Source: Pseudomonas pergaminensis (GTDB taxonomy: Bacteria > Pseudomonadota > Gammaproteobacteria > Pseudomonadales > Pseudomonadaceae). Taken from it: a stretch of 64,000 nucleotides of DNA. Of this stretch, positions 15,740-24,080 are shown piece by piece. The translations under genes were made by a program, and so were the position numbers. Position 1 is the stretch's first letter. Each line of letters begins with the position of its first letter. The notes beneath the pieces were generated by a model that made no database searches, had not been told where the DNA came from, and saw only the letters and a program-made list of their open reading frames with translations. The stretch is taken from positions 5,208,001 through 5,272,000 of the forward strand of contig NZ_CP078013.2 of the NCBI RefSeq assembly GCF_024112395.2, in the 5' to 3' direction.

Positions 15740-16746
15740 GCCCAGCGCAACCGCTGGCCAATCCCCAGGCGCCCGGCTTTTTCCAGCAGCGCATGGCCCA
15801 ACGCGATATCACTGAGGCTCAGGCCGCGGTGCCAGAACAGGATGGTTTCCTCGGGGGTTTCACGGCCGCTTTTCAAGCCGGCAACGATCTGGCCCAACTC
15901 GGCGTGCAGGGTCTCGGCGCTGAGTTTGCCGGCGTCAACATGCGCGCGCAGCGAACCGAACAGGCCGCCCTTGCACTGGCCCCAATCGTCCACCACCCGC
16001 TTGCTCATGATGTCGGTGAGCGACAGCTCCACCGCGCTCATGGTGCCGTAGGGCACCACAAAGGCACCGGGCTTGATCCACTCGGTGCGCAGCAAGGGCT
16101 CGGGCTGATCCAGGCGCGAGGCTTCGACCACGATGTCGGCGCCACGCACGGCGGACTCCCAATCCTCGGTGACGATCACCGGTTTGCCCAGGTCCTGGCG
16201 CAAGCGTTGGGCGAAGGCTTCGCGGCTTTCACTGCGACGTGAGTGCACGCGGATTTCGTCGAAGTCGAACAGGTGGTCGAGCAGGCGCACGTTCCAGTAC
16301 GCCGTGCCACGCGCGCCGATGTGCGCCAGCACTTTGCTGTCGGGCCGGGCCAGGTATTTGGCGCCGATGGCAGTGATGGCGCCGGTGCGCATATCAGTGA
16401 TCGCCGAGGCGTCGAGGATGGCCTTGGGAATGCCGGTGGCCGGGTCCAGCAGGTTGAGGATCGCCAATTCCGAGGGCAAACCCTTGCGGTAGTTGTCGAC
16501 AAAGTCCCCCACCACTTTGACACCGGCATAGCCGATATCGCCACCCAACACGCCGCGCAATACGTTGAAGTGACCGTTGATCCCGCCGCCGGGAATCAGG
16601 TGGGTACGCGGCTCGATCACCGCCTCGCCACGCCCCTGGATCGCCAGGCTCGCTTCGATGGCGCTGAGGATTTCGTCATTGGTAAGCCCCAATTCGTCGA
16701 TATCGAGGCCGTTGAGAAAATCGATGTAGATCGGTTGCATGGTCAT
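15736..16746 (-). CDS. Ornithine cyclodeaminase/mu-crystallin family protein
   Basis: A 336-residue OCD-like protein. N-terminal substrate residues include IEPRTHLIPGGG and GVKVVGDFVDN (the active-site Lys region), then SAITDMRTGAITAIGAKYLARPDS with the Arg of the family signature. The Rossmann part is unusual, with HIGARGTAYWNVRLLDHLF where GxGxQA is the norm. The family includes ornithine cyclodeaminase, alanine dehydrogenase-like and imine-reducing enzymes, all NAD(P)-dependent. The changed dinucleotide loop makes the exact reaction uncertain. It overlaps both operon neighbours by four bases, ATGA upstream and GTGA downstream, so it is translationally coupled with the binding-protein and lyase-like genes. 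Confidence 0.85.
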   Translation of the reverse strand: MTMQPIYIDFLNGLDIDELGLTNDEILSAIEASLAIQGRGEAVIEPRTHLIPGGGINGHFNVLRGVLGGDIGYAGVKVVGDFVDNYRKGLPSELAILNLLDPATGIPKAILDASAITDMRTGAITAIGAKYLARPDSKVLAHIGARGTAYWNVRLLDHLFDFDEIRVHSRRSESREAFAQRLRQDLGKPVIVTEDWESAVRGADIVVEASRLDQPEPLLRTEWIKPGAFVVPYGTMSAVELSLTDIMSKRVVDDWGQCKGGLFGSLRAHVDAGKLSAETLHAELGQIVAGLKSGRETPEETILFWHRGLSLSDIALGHALLEKAGRLGIGQRLRWA

Positions 16747-17669
16747 GGCGCCTTGAAGACAGCTTGCTGTACATCGACCTTTTTCGGGATCAGGCCGTTG
16801 GCAAAGAACAGGTCGGCGGTGTGTTGCTGGGTGGCGATGTCGGCGGCTTGCAGCGGACGAATCGGCGTGGAGGAACGGTGTTCGAAGTAGCTTTTGACCA
16901 CCACCGGTGGCAGGCCCAGGGTCTTGGCCATCAGCGCGATGCTCTCGTCAGGCTGGTCCAGGGACAGACGCTGCGCCTTGGCCAATGTCTGGATGATCGC
17001 GCCAATGGACTGCGGATACTGCTTGGCAAACGGGCTGCTGACCACGAAGAAACTGCCCGCCGGGTTGAGGCCCTGGCCATCGCCCAGCACGCGGGCGGAA
17101 CCGTCGACCACGGCCGCGGAGTAGTACGGGTCCCACACCACCCACGCGTCGACTTTGCCTTGCTCAAAAGCGGCACGCCCGTCGGATGGCGACAGGTACA
17201 CCACATTCACGTCTTTCCATTGCAAACCGGCGCGCAGCAGGCTTTTAAGGAACAGGTTGTGGGCGCTGGAGCCCTTGAGCAGCGCCACGCGCTTGCCCTT
17301 GAGTTCCGCCACGCTCTGTACGCGGCTGGCTTTTGGCACCAACACCGCTTCGGTCTTGCCCTCGTTGGGTTCTACGGCGAAATACTGCAAGTCGATACCA
17401 GCGGCCTGGGCGAAGATCGGCGGGATATCACCGATATTGCCGATGTCCAGGCTGCCGCCGTTCAGCGCTTCGATCAGCGGCGGGCCGCCGAGGAATTCGA
17501 TCCACTGCACCTGGGTGCCGGGCAACGCTTCCTCGAAGAGTTTGTGCTCACGGGCCAATACCATGCTCACCGAGCTTTTCTGGTAACCGATGCGTAACGT
17601 GGCAGGTTCGGCCGCCAGCACCTGACCGGCGACCAGCGAAAGTACCGCAGCAGCGAAGATTTTAAGCAT
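16743..17669 (-). CDS. SsuA/TauA-like periplasmic binding protein
   Basis: A 308-residue ABC-type solute-binding protein with signal peptide MLKIFAAAVLSLVAGQVLAA (cleavage near residue 20). Family features of the aliphatic sulfonate/nitrate group are present: LRIGYQKSS, GGPPLIEALNGGSLDIGNIGDIPP and VDAWVVWDPYYSAA. It is expected to bind a sulfonate-like or other small anionic compound in the periplasm. The start at 17669 overlaps the previous stop (TGATG); an in-frame extension to 17714 would destroy the signal peptide. No ATPase or permease gene lies in the operon, so it must use a transporter encoded elsewhere or serve another function. Confidence 0.88.
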   Translation of the reverse strand: MLKIFAAAVLSLVAGQVLAAEPATLRIGYQKSSVSMVLAREHKLFEEALPGTQVQWIEFLGGPPLIEALNGGSLDIGNIGDIPPIFAQAAGIDLQYFAVEPNEGKTEAVLVPKASRVQSVAELKGKRVALLKGSSAHNLFLKSLLRAGLQWKDVNVVYLSPSDGRAAFEQGKVDAWVVWDPYYSAAVVDGSARVLGDGQGLNPAGSFFVVSSPFAKQYPQSIGAIIQTLAKAQRLSLDQPDESIALMAKTLGLPPVVVKSYFEHRSSTPIRPLQAADIATQQHTADLFFANGLIPKKVDVQQAVFKAP

Positions 17670-18682
17670 CAGAGCGCTCCCTTCAGCTTGGCCGCCACAT
17701 CGACCGGCACCCATTGCTCCCAGACGTCTGGGTGGTCCTTGAGGAACGCTTCAGCGACCTGGCGCGGCGGTGTACGTTTCTCGCTCATTTCGCCGAGGAT
17801 GCCATTGAGCAGATCAATCGGCAGGTCGACCTTTTCAAACACGCTGACCAGTTGCGGGTACTGCGCCTTGAACGGTGCCGACACACCAATCGCCAGCCGC
17901 GCCGGCATCGAGCGGGTACCGATGGGGTTGGGGTTTTTCGCGTCCGACAGGGTCTTCCAGGCTTCGGCGTTGAAGGGCGGTTCTTCCAGCTTGACCAGCT
18001 TGAACCGGCCGAGCAGCGGCGTCGGCGACCAATAGTAGAACAGCACCGGCTTGCCACGACGGATCGACGACGCCACTTCGGCATCCAACGCCGCGCCGGA
18101 GCCGGTGCGGAAGTTGACGAAGCTGTCGGTGAGTTTGTACGCCTTTAGCTTCTGGCTGTTGACGATCTCCGACGTCCAGCCCGTTGGGCTGTTGAGGAAG
18201 CGTCCACGGCTCGGGTCTTCGGGGTCGCGGAACACGTCCTTGTAGCGCGGCAGGTCGGCCACCGACTTCAAGTCCGGCGCCAGGGGTTTGATACCGCGCG
18301 CGGCATCGCCCTTGATCACGAACTCCGGCACCCACCAGCCTTCGGTGGCGCCTTTGACCGTGTCGCCCAGGCCAAACACTTTGCCTTCGTTTTCCGCCTT
18401 GACCCATGCCGGACTGCGCCCAGCCCACTCTTCACCGATCACCTGGATATCGTCCTTGGCCAGGGCGGCTTCCAGGCTCACGGTGCTGCCGGGCAAGGTG
18501 TCGGTGGGCAGGCCGTAGCCTTTCTCGACAATCACGCGCAGTACCTCGGTGATCAAGCTGCCGCTTTCCCAGGTGATGTCACCGAAGTGGATGGGCTTGA
18601 CGGTTTCGGCGGCGGTTGTGGGTTGCGCTAAAACGGCCAGTACCAGCAGTGAGCCACCGAGCAGTGTTTTAAGTCTTTTCAT
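17669..18682 (-). CDS. ProX/OpuAC-like quaternary-amine binding protein
   Basis: A 337-residue binding protein with signal peptide MKRLKTLLGGSLLVLAVLAQ, cleaved near AETVK. The OpuAC domain is recognisable in IHFGDITWESGSLITEVLRVIVEKGYG, then VIGEEWAGRSPAW, TEGWWVPEFVIKGD and FYYWSPTPLLGRF. Such proteins bind glycine betaine, choline, carnitine or related compounds through aromatic cages, here suggested by several Trp and Tyr residues. It is the first gene of the operon with the SsuA-like, OCD-like and lyase-like genes. No permease or ATPase is adjacent. The promoter should lie between it and the TonB receptor gene, where a REP pair occupies most of the 160 bp. Confidence 0.88.
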   Translation of the reverse strand: MKRLKTLLGGSLLVLAVLAQPTTAAETVKPIHFGDITWESGSLITEVLRVIVEKGYGLPTDTLPGSTVSLEAALAKDDIQVIGEEWAGRSPAWVKAENEGKVFGLGDTVKGATEGWWVPEFVIKGDAARGIKPLAPDLKSVADLPRYKDVFRDPEDPSRGRFLNSPTGWTSEIVNSQKLKAYKLTDSFVNFRTGSGAALDAEVASSIRRGKPVLFYYWSPTPLLGRFKLVKLEEPPFNAEAWKTLSDAKNPNPIGTRSMPARLAIGVSAPFKAQYPQLVSVFEKVDLPIDLLNGILGEMSEKRTPPRQVAEAFLKDHPDVWEQWVPVDVAAKLKGAL

Positions 18683-18727
18683 GCAGAACCTCGTGGTGAA
18701 TCATTTTCTAGAACACAGAAGATCCGG

Positions 18728-18816
18728 TGTGGGAGCGGGCTTGCTCGCGAATGCGGTGGGTCAGCGATGCATGAGCTGGCTGACCCACCGTATTCGCGGG
18801 CAAGCCCGCTCCCACA
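18728..18816. repeat. REP pair, TGTGGGAGCGGGC type
   Basis: Inverted REP arms with GGGCTTGCTCGCGAAT cores, between the TonB receptor gene and the ProX-like gene, both leftward. Confidence 0.9.
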
Positions 18817-18842
18817 GTCGATCTCTGCGGATTCAAGATCGG

Positions 18843-21479
18843 TTAAAAGTCATAACTGAGCCGCGTGTAATAAAACGCCCCTTCCGGCGCCGACGGCGAC
18901 AGGTAGCTGTATTGCTGGCCTGGGGTCTGGCGCAGGCGGGTGTTGAAGTCATCGGGTTTGCTGTCGAACAGGTTGTTGGCGCCGACCGACAACCGCAGTT
19001 GCTTGGTGAACGCGTAGTTCACGTCCAGGTCGGTGTTCCATTGCGCCGCGAAGGTCTGGTCGTACTGGGCGTTGGCTTCGCTGGCGGCGTATTTGCGGTA
19101 TTCGCCGTAGCGGGTTTCGCTGAGGGCAATGGTCCAGGCACCAATGCGGTGGGTGGCGCCCAGTACCAGCTTGTCTTCGGGGTAGCCGTGTTCCAGGAAG
19201 CCACGGGCTTCGCGGGTGAGGATGTCGAAGCCGTTGGGGTTTTCGTGGACCTTCTCGATCGTGGTGCGAGCCTTGGTGTAGCCGGCCGACAGGCTCAACG
19301 CGCCGTACTGCGCCAGGTCCAGGTTGTACTTGCCGACGATGTCGACGCCACGGGTGCGGGTGTTGGCGGCGTTGGTCATGAACTGCGCCCAGGTGTACTG
19401 GCCAAACCCGGCTTGCTGCAGGATCTGCTCGGCGCGCGGCCCGGAAATGCCGCCGCTGTAGAGCAGGCGATCACGGATCGAGATCTGGTAGGCGTCGATG
19501 GTCAGCGAGGCGTTTTCAATCGGGCGCAGCACCAGGCCCAGGGAGTAGTTGGTGGATTTTTCCGGTTTGAGCGGCTCGGCGCCCAAGGCGCGGGCGGCCG
19601 GGTTGTCGGCGGGCAGCATGCGCGTCAGCACCGGGTTGCCGTTGATGTCGACGTTGGTGGTGGTGGTCCACGACGTGCCGATCTGGCCCAGGGTCGGCGC
19701 ACGGAAGGAATTGTTCACCGTGGCGCGCAAGCCCACCTGCGGCGTGAAGTCATAGCGCGCCGACAGCTTGCCGGTGGTGGCCGATCCAAAGTCCGAATAG
19801 TGCTCGGTACGCCCGGCCAGGCCGACCTGGAATTTGTCAGTGAGCTGGTGCTCAAGACCGACGTAAACGCCACCGACATCACGCTTGTAGGTGCCGGCGT
19901 CGTCTGGCGTGAGACCGGAGGCTTGCACCGCGCCGACCTGTACACCATTGATGCCACCAAAGGAGTAGGACTCGTAGTCGCCCTCCTCCAGCCGATACTG
20001 CTCATGCCGGTAGGCAATGCCCGCCGAGACGGTCAGCGGATGGCTTGACCAGTTGACGTCCAAATCCTTGGCGTAATCCAGGCCGATGTTGGTCTGGTCG
20101 TTGATCAGGGTGGCCACGTCGAATTTGGTCGGGCTGTTCAGGCCGTAGCTCGGGTTGACCGTGTTGAAGGCCAGCTCATCGTGCTTGTCGCGACCGTAGG
20201 TGGCACTGAGGTCGAAGCGCCCGAGGGTGTCGTCTTCATAGCGGGTGCCGACGGTGAGCGCGCCATCCTCATAGCGGTAGCGATATTTGGGAATGGTGCC
20301 GTTGGGGTAGATGCCCTGCACGTTGTTCGGGTTATTCGCCAACAGCGGTGGCGTGTTGTTCACCGACTTGTCCTGGCCGAAGGTGGCGAAACTGTAGAGG
20401 CGCCACTGGTCGCTCAGGCCGATTTCGGCGTTGGCCGCCAGGTTGAATTTATCGCGCCCTGCACCGCCCCAACGTGGGTCTTGCAACTGGCCGTCGGCGA
20501 TGTATTTATCGCCAATGTCGGTGGGTTTGTTGTTGAGGGTGTTGAAGCTCAGGGTGAGAAAGCCATCCCCCGGCAAACCCAGGCCGTACCAGCCGTCGGT
20601 GGTTTTGCTGAAGCCATCGCCCTGGGCATATTTGCCCAGTTGAGTGTTGACCTGGCCGCCGCTGTCACGCTCCTTGAGCACGATGTTGACCACGCCCGCC
20701 ACCGCATCCGAGCCGTATTGCGCCGAGGCTCCGTCGCGCAGCACTTCGACGTGGTCGATGCTGCTGATGGGGATCATGTCCAGGTCCACCGGCTGCGCGC
20801 CAATGAACGGCACGCCACCGGAGATGTTCACCACCGCCGAGGCATGGCGGCGCTTGCCGTTGATCAGCACCAACGTCTGGTCCGGCGCCAGGCCACGCAG
20901 GGACGCGCCCTTGGGGTTCTGGCCACGGGTGGCGCTCTGGTTCTGCGGAAAGTTGAACGACGGCAGCAGTTGGAACAGCGCCTGGTTGAGGCTGGTGGCG
21001 CCGGTTTGCTTGAGTTCTTCAGCGTTGATGACGTCTACCGGGGCCGCACTGGTCAGGGCCGTGGCGTCACTGCGCCGGGTGCCGATGGCGACCACGCGGT
21101 CCAGGGTCGGCGCTTGCGCTGCGCTGGTTTGTGCCTTGACATTGCTGGTCGCGTTTTTGCTCGCGCCTTCCTTGATGATGAACGCACCGTCCGGACTGAC
21201 CTGGACCTGCAGGCCGGTGCCCTTGAGCGCGGCGTCCACTGCCTGTTGCGCCGACAGCGAACCGTCCACGCTGGCCGAGGAATAGTTACCCAGTTGCGGG
21301 GTGAACGAGATCACCTGGCCACTTTGCCGACTGATGTTGAGCAGCACTTCATCCAGCGGCCCAGGGGCGATGTGATAGACCTGGCGTGCTTCTTCGGCAC
21401 CGGCGGCAAACGAGAAAAACAGACTGGCCAACGGCACCAGGGCAAAGGTTCGAAGCGGCACACGGTTGAACTGATTCAC
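18843..21479 (-). CDS. TonB-dependent transducer with STN signalling domain
   Basis: An 878-residue outer-membrane receptor with GTG start; GGGGGGAG lies six bases upstream. Signal peptide VNQFNRVPLRTFALVPLASL..., cleaved near AAGAEEA. The STN domain (about residues 30-110: YHIAPGPLDEVLLNISRQSGQ) talks to the FecR-type anti-sigma factor. The plug starts near LDRVVAIGTRRSDA and contains LRGLAPDQTLVLINGKRRHAS and VEVLRDGASAQYGSDAVAGVVNIVL. A 22-strand barrel ends with YTRLSYDF, with the required C-terminal Phe. The plug style is that of receptors for non-classical ligands more than of siderophore receptors, but the ligand is unknown. It is preceded by fecI-fecR and by a candidate ECF promoter at 21554-21576. 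Confidence 0.9.
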   Translation of the reverse strand: MNQFNRVPLRTFALVPLASLFFSFAAGAEEARQVYHIAPGPLDEVLLNISRQSGQVISFTPQLGNYSSASVDGSLSAQQAVDAALKGTGLQVQVSPDGAFIIKEGASKNATSNVKAQTSAAQAPTLDRVVAIGTRRSDATALTSAAPVDVINAEELKQTGATSLNQALFQLLPSFNFPQNQSATRGQNPKGASLRGLAPDQTLVLINGKRRHASAVVNISGGVPFIGAQPVDLDMIPISSIDHVEVLRDGASAQYGSDAVAGVVNIVLKERDSGGQVNTQLGKYAQGDGFSKTTDGWYGLGLPGDGFLTLSFNTLNNKPTDIGDKYIADGQLQDPRWGGAGRDKFNLAANAEIGLSDQWRLYSFATFGQDKSVNNTPPLLANNPNNVQGIYPNGTIPKYRYRYEDGALTVGTRYEDDTLGRFDLSATYGRDKHDELAFNTVNPSYGLNSPTKFDVATLINDQTNIGLDYAKDLDVNWSSHPLTVSAGIAYRHEQYRLEEGDYESYSFGGINGVQVGAVQASGLTPDDAGTYKRDVGGVYVGLEHQLTDKFQVGLAGRTEHYSDFGSATTGKLSARYDFTPQVGLRATVNNSFRAPTLGQIGTSWTTTTNVDINGNPVLTRMLPADNPAARALGAEPLKPEKSTNYSLGLVLRPIENASLTIDAYQISIRDRLLYSGGISGPRAEQILQQAGFGQYTWAQFMTNAANTRTRGVDIVGKYNLDLAQYGALSLSAGYTKARTTIEKVHENPNGFDILTREARGFLEHGYPEDKLVLGATHRIGAWTIALSETRYGEYRKYAASEANAQYDQTFAAQWNTDLDVNYAFTKQLRLSVGANNLFDSKPDDFNTRLRQTPGQQYSYLSPSAPEGAFYYTRLSYDF

Positions 21480-21553
21480 TTTGGCTCCCCCCAAGGAAAC
21501 ACGAGAACGCTGCTCCCCGCAGCGCTTACGGGAGTGATGTGGGCCAGCGGGGG

Positions 21554-21576
21554 GAAAACTTGCAGATCGTTTGGTT
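21554..21576 (-). promoter_or_regulatory. Candidate ECF-sigma promoter for the TonB transducer gene
   Basis: Minus strand reads AACCAAACGATCTGCAAG followed by TTTTC. The same 18 bases recur at 25061-25078 upstream of the desaturase gene. An AAC-containing -35 and a short spacer suit an ECF sigma factor, and the cognate candidate is encoded at 22662-23171. Confidence 0.6.
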
Positions 21577-21616
21577 ATGTCCTTAGAACCCACATAGGCA
21601 TAGCCTCCTCGCTTTA

Positions 21617-21703
21617 TGTGGGAGCTGGCTTGCCTGCGATGACGTCGGCTCGGTTGGACTGACAGACCGAGCCGCCCGCATCGCAGGCAAGCCAGCTCCC
21701 ACA
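21617..21703. repeat. REP pair, TGTGGGAGCTGGC type
   Basis: Inverted arms (GGAGCTGGCTTGCCTGCGAT and complement) between fecR and the receptor gene. Confidence 0.9.
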
Positions 21704-21720
21704 GGGACCGAGTGAATCGG

Positions 21721-22665
21721 CTATGCCGCACTGACAGTCACCCACAAACCGGTGCGACGGGTGATGTGGATCGGCAAGGTGCGCGCCAGGGTGTCGAGGA
21801 TTTGCCGGGGGTTGTCCAGGCGGTAGAGGCCGGTGACGCGCAGGCCGGCCACGGACGGGTCCAGGCGCAGCACGCCGTTGTGGTAGGGCCGCAGCGCGTC
21901 GATGACTTCAGCCAGCGGCCGGTCGCGCACTTGCAGGAAGCCATCGACCCAGGCCGTGGCACCGGAGGCACTGGCCTGTACCGGGCCGAACCCGGCACGG
22001 TCGTAATGCACCTCATGGCCGGCGGCGAGTTGCAGGCGCTCGCCGTTCTGGCCATCGATGTCCACCGCGCCGTTGAGGGCGACGACCTGGCCCTGCCCTT
22101 CCCGCTCGCGCACCAGGAAACGGTTGCCGTAGGCGCGCAGGCGGGCCTGCTCGGTCTGGATCAGGAATGGCCGGATGCGGTCGCTGGCGACCTTGGCCAG
22201 TAACTCGCCTTCGCGCAGGCGCACCAGGCGCCGTTGCGGGTCGAACTGAATATCGGCCGCGCTTTGCGCGTTGAGCAACAACTCGCTGCCATCGTCCAGC
22301 GTCACCGTGCGGCGCTCCCCGGTGCCAGTGCGGATATCTGCCGTGAGTTCCGTCAATGGCAAGCCCAGCGGTTTGGCCAGCAAGGCTGCGCCGACGGCCA
22401 CACCGGCACCGGCCAACGCGACCTGCAACACCTGGCGTCGACTGGACGGCGCCTCCAGCGCCTGCTGCAACACCTGGCCACTCACGCCTTGCGCCTGGGG
22501 TACCTGGAACACACCCAGGCGGGTTTCCAACTGTCGGCACAGGGCGTCATGCCGTGGGTCGGCGGCGCGCCACTGTTCATACTGCTGCCAGTCGCCCGCC
22601 GTGGCCTGGCCGGAACGCAACAGCACGTACCAGCGCGTGGCGCTGTCGATCAGTTCGTCGTTCAT
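21721..22665 (-). CDS. FecR-type anti-sigma factor
   Basis: A 314-residue inner-membrane anti-sigma regulator. The N-terminal cytoplasmic part contains WQQYEQWRAADPRHDALCRQLE (the DUF4880-like sigma-binding region), then one transmembrane helix (about residues 85-105), and the periplasmic FecR domain (TADIRTGTGERRTVTLDDGSELLLN, then EREGQGQVVALNGAVDI and LAAGHEV). A C-terminal DUF4974-like secretin/TonB short domain ends it. It should transmit ligand occupancy of the TonB transducer to the FecI-type sigma factor. The start at 22665 overlaps the sigma stop codon (ATGA), supporting translational coupling; a longer frame to 22686 is less likely. Confidence 0.9.
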   Translation of the reverse strand: MNDELIDSATRWYVLLRSGQATAGDWQQYEQWRAADPRHDALCRQLETRLGVFQVPQAQGVSGQVLQQALEAPSSRRQVLQVALAGAGVAVGAALLAKPLGLPLTELTADIRTGTGERRTVTLDDGSELLLNAQSAADIQFDPQRRLVRLREGELLAKVASDRIRPFLIQTEQARLRAYGNRFLVREREGQGQVVALNGAVDIDGQNGERLQLAAGHEVHYDRAGFGPVQASASGATAWVDGFLQVRDRPLAEVIDALRPYHNGVLRLDPSVAGLRVTGLYRLDNPRQILDTLARTLPIHITRRTGLWVTVSAA

Positions 22666-23171
22666 TCCAGGCACAGCCGCAGGCAACGGTTGAAGGCGCG
22701 GGTCATGTAGTCGCTGACCGAACGCTGGGAAATCCCCAGCTCGGCAGCGATTTGCGGGTAGGTCAGGCCATTGAGCTGGGACAGCAAAAAGGTCGCCTTG
22801 ACCTTGGCTGGCAAACCGTCGAGCAGCTGGTCGATGGCTTGCAGCGCCTCCAGCATTTGCGCCAGTTCTTCCGGCGACGGTGCGCTGCTGGTCTCGTCGT
22901 TGTCGAGCGCATCAAGGTAGGCGCGCTCCAGATCACGGCGGCGCCACAGTTGATACATCAGGCGCTGGGCAATCGTGGTGAGCAGCGCCCGGGGCTGGCG
23001 GATGGGCACGACACCCGGCGCACTCAGGAGCTGGACAAAGGTATCGGCAGCGATGTCTTCGGCGTGCGCGCGGGAATCGAGATGGCGGTGTAAACGGCTG
23101 CACAGCCAGTCGTAATGACTGCGGAACAATCCGCCCACGTAATCGCTGTGAGAAGTGTCGGCGCCGGACAT
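22662..23171 (-). CDS. FecI-type ECF sigma factor
   Basis: A 169-residue ECF sigma factor. Region 2 is near residues 10-75 (YVGGLFRSHYDWLCSRLHRHLDSRAHAEDIAADTFVQLL) and region 4 near 110-165 (LPAKVKATFLLSQLNGLTYPQIAAELGISQRSVSDYMTRAF), with no extra domain. The order sigma, FecR, STN-type receptor is the classic cell-surface signalling set. It probably recognises the 18-nt motif placed upstream of the receptor gene and of the desaturase operon. Iron-type members are usually repressed by Fur; the AT-rich stretch at 23230-23280 could hold a Fur or other site, but no box was identified with confidence. Confidence 0.92.
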   Translation of the reverse strand: MSGADTSHSDYVGGLFRSHYDWLCSRLHRHLDSRAHAEDIAADTFVQLLSAPGVVPIRQPRALLTTIAQRLMYQLWRRRDLERAYLDALDNDETSSAPSPEELAQMLEALQAIDQLLDGLPAKVKATFLLSQLNGLTYPQIAAELGISQRSVSDYMTRAFNRCLRLCLE

Positions 23172-23279
23172 AGTGGCTCCATCTGAGTAGGTTGCGCGTT
23201 ATGTCCGGTGTTCCGGTGGAGCGATCCTAGCAAGGCTGCTTATTCTTTAATAATATTTAAAAGGTATTTTTATATAACC

Positions 23280-24077
23280 TTATTGAAGTATCGGGAAGCC
23301 GGCGTTGATGGCCTGTCGTTGGTAGTCCAGGAGCACTTCGTAGTCGTCTTCGCTGGCGGGTAGCACGGCCTGCAGGCCCAGCGTCTCGGCGACTTGCGGC
23401 AAGTCCTGCAACGCCTGATTCATGGCTTGGCGGAGTTGAATGACCTGTTCATCGCTCAAGCCCAATGGGCCGATATAGGGCAAGGTCGGGCTCGGTGCGC
23501 TAAGGCTGACGATGCGCAGCCCCGCCACTTCCTGCGGCGCGAAACGGGCCAGGTAGGCGTAGGTGACGCTGTCGATGGCGGCAAGGTCGGCGCGATTTTC
23601 GCGCAGCCAGCGCAGGCTCTCGCGGTGGGCGCCGCTGATGCCGACGCTGGCGAAGAAACGCCCGTCGCGCTGCAAAGGGGCCAGGCGCTCGCGCAGCAGG
23701 TTCATGCCGCTGTTGGAGTCGTGGCCGTTGATCACCCCTCGGCTGTTGTAGAAGTCCGCCAGGGTTTGATGCGGGTTGTTGTCGCGGGTCAGCAGCACGC
23801 TGCAATGTTCTCCATCGCTGCTGTGGGGCAGCTCATAGCGCGGGCGACCGATCACGCGGACCTGGCCGCGCAATTGGGTTATCAGCGGATAGCCGCAAGT
23901 TTGAGTCAGCAGTAACTCAGGTGCGCGCCACAGGGCGTGCAGGTCGAGGTGATCGGCGTTGAGGCGGCGCAGCCCAAGGTGTTCGAGGATGCGCGTCAGC
24001 CATTGCTGGTTGGCCTGCTGGATCGGCTCGGGCGCGACATACATCAGCAGCTCGGCGTAGTGGTCACTCATGGTCAT
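23280..24077 (-). CDS. PhnD-like phosphate/phosphonate-binding-fold protein without signal peptide
   Basis: A 265-residue protein with the two-lobe PhnD fold: GYPLITQLRGQVRVIGRP, then NSRGVINGHDSNSGMNLLRERLAPL and SGAHRESLRWLRENRADLAAIDSVTYAYLA, the last being the typical PhnD-like hinge motif. PhnD proteins normally bind phosphonates in the periplasm, but this one starts MTMSDHYAELLMYV and has no export signal, so it probably acts in the cytoplasm. It begins three bases after the desaturase stop codon and must be co-transcribed with it. An ATG six bases later (24071) is an equally plausible start. Ligand unknown. Confidence 0.8.
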   Translation of the reverse strand: MTMSDHYAELLMYVAPEPIQQANQQWLTRILEHLGLRRLNADHLDLHALWRAPELLLTQTCGYPLITQLRGQVRVIGRPRYELPHSSDGEHCSVLLTRDNNPHQTLADFYNSRGVINGHDSNSGMNLLRERLAPLQRDGRFFASVGISGAHRESLRWLRENRADLAAIDSVTYAYLARFAPQEVAGLRIVSLSAPSPTLPYIGPLGLSDEQVIQLRQAMNQALQDLPQVAETLGLQAVLPASEDDYEVLLDYQRQAINAGFPILQ

Positions 24078-24080
24078 CTC

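Noticed and set aside
18549..20048. Long open frame (499 codons) on the plus strand
   Set aside because: It lies antisense to the TonB receptor gene and runs through a REP pair; the translation has the Arg/Gly/Val/Gln-rich look of a shadow frame and matches no family.
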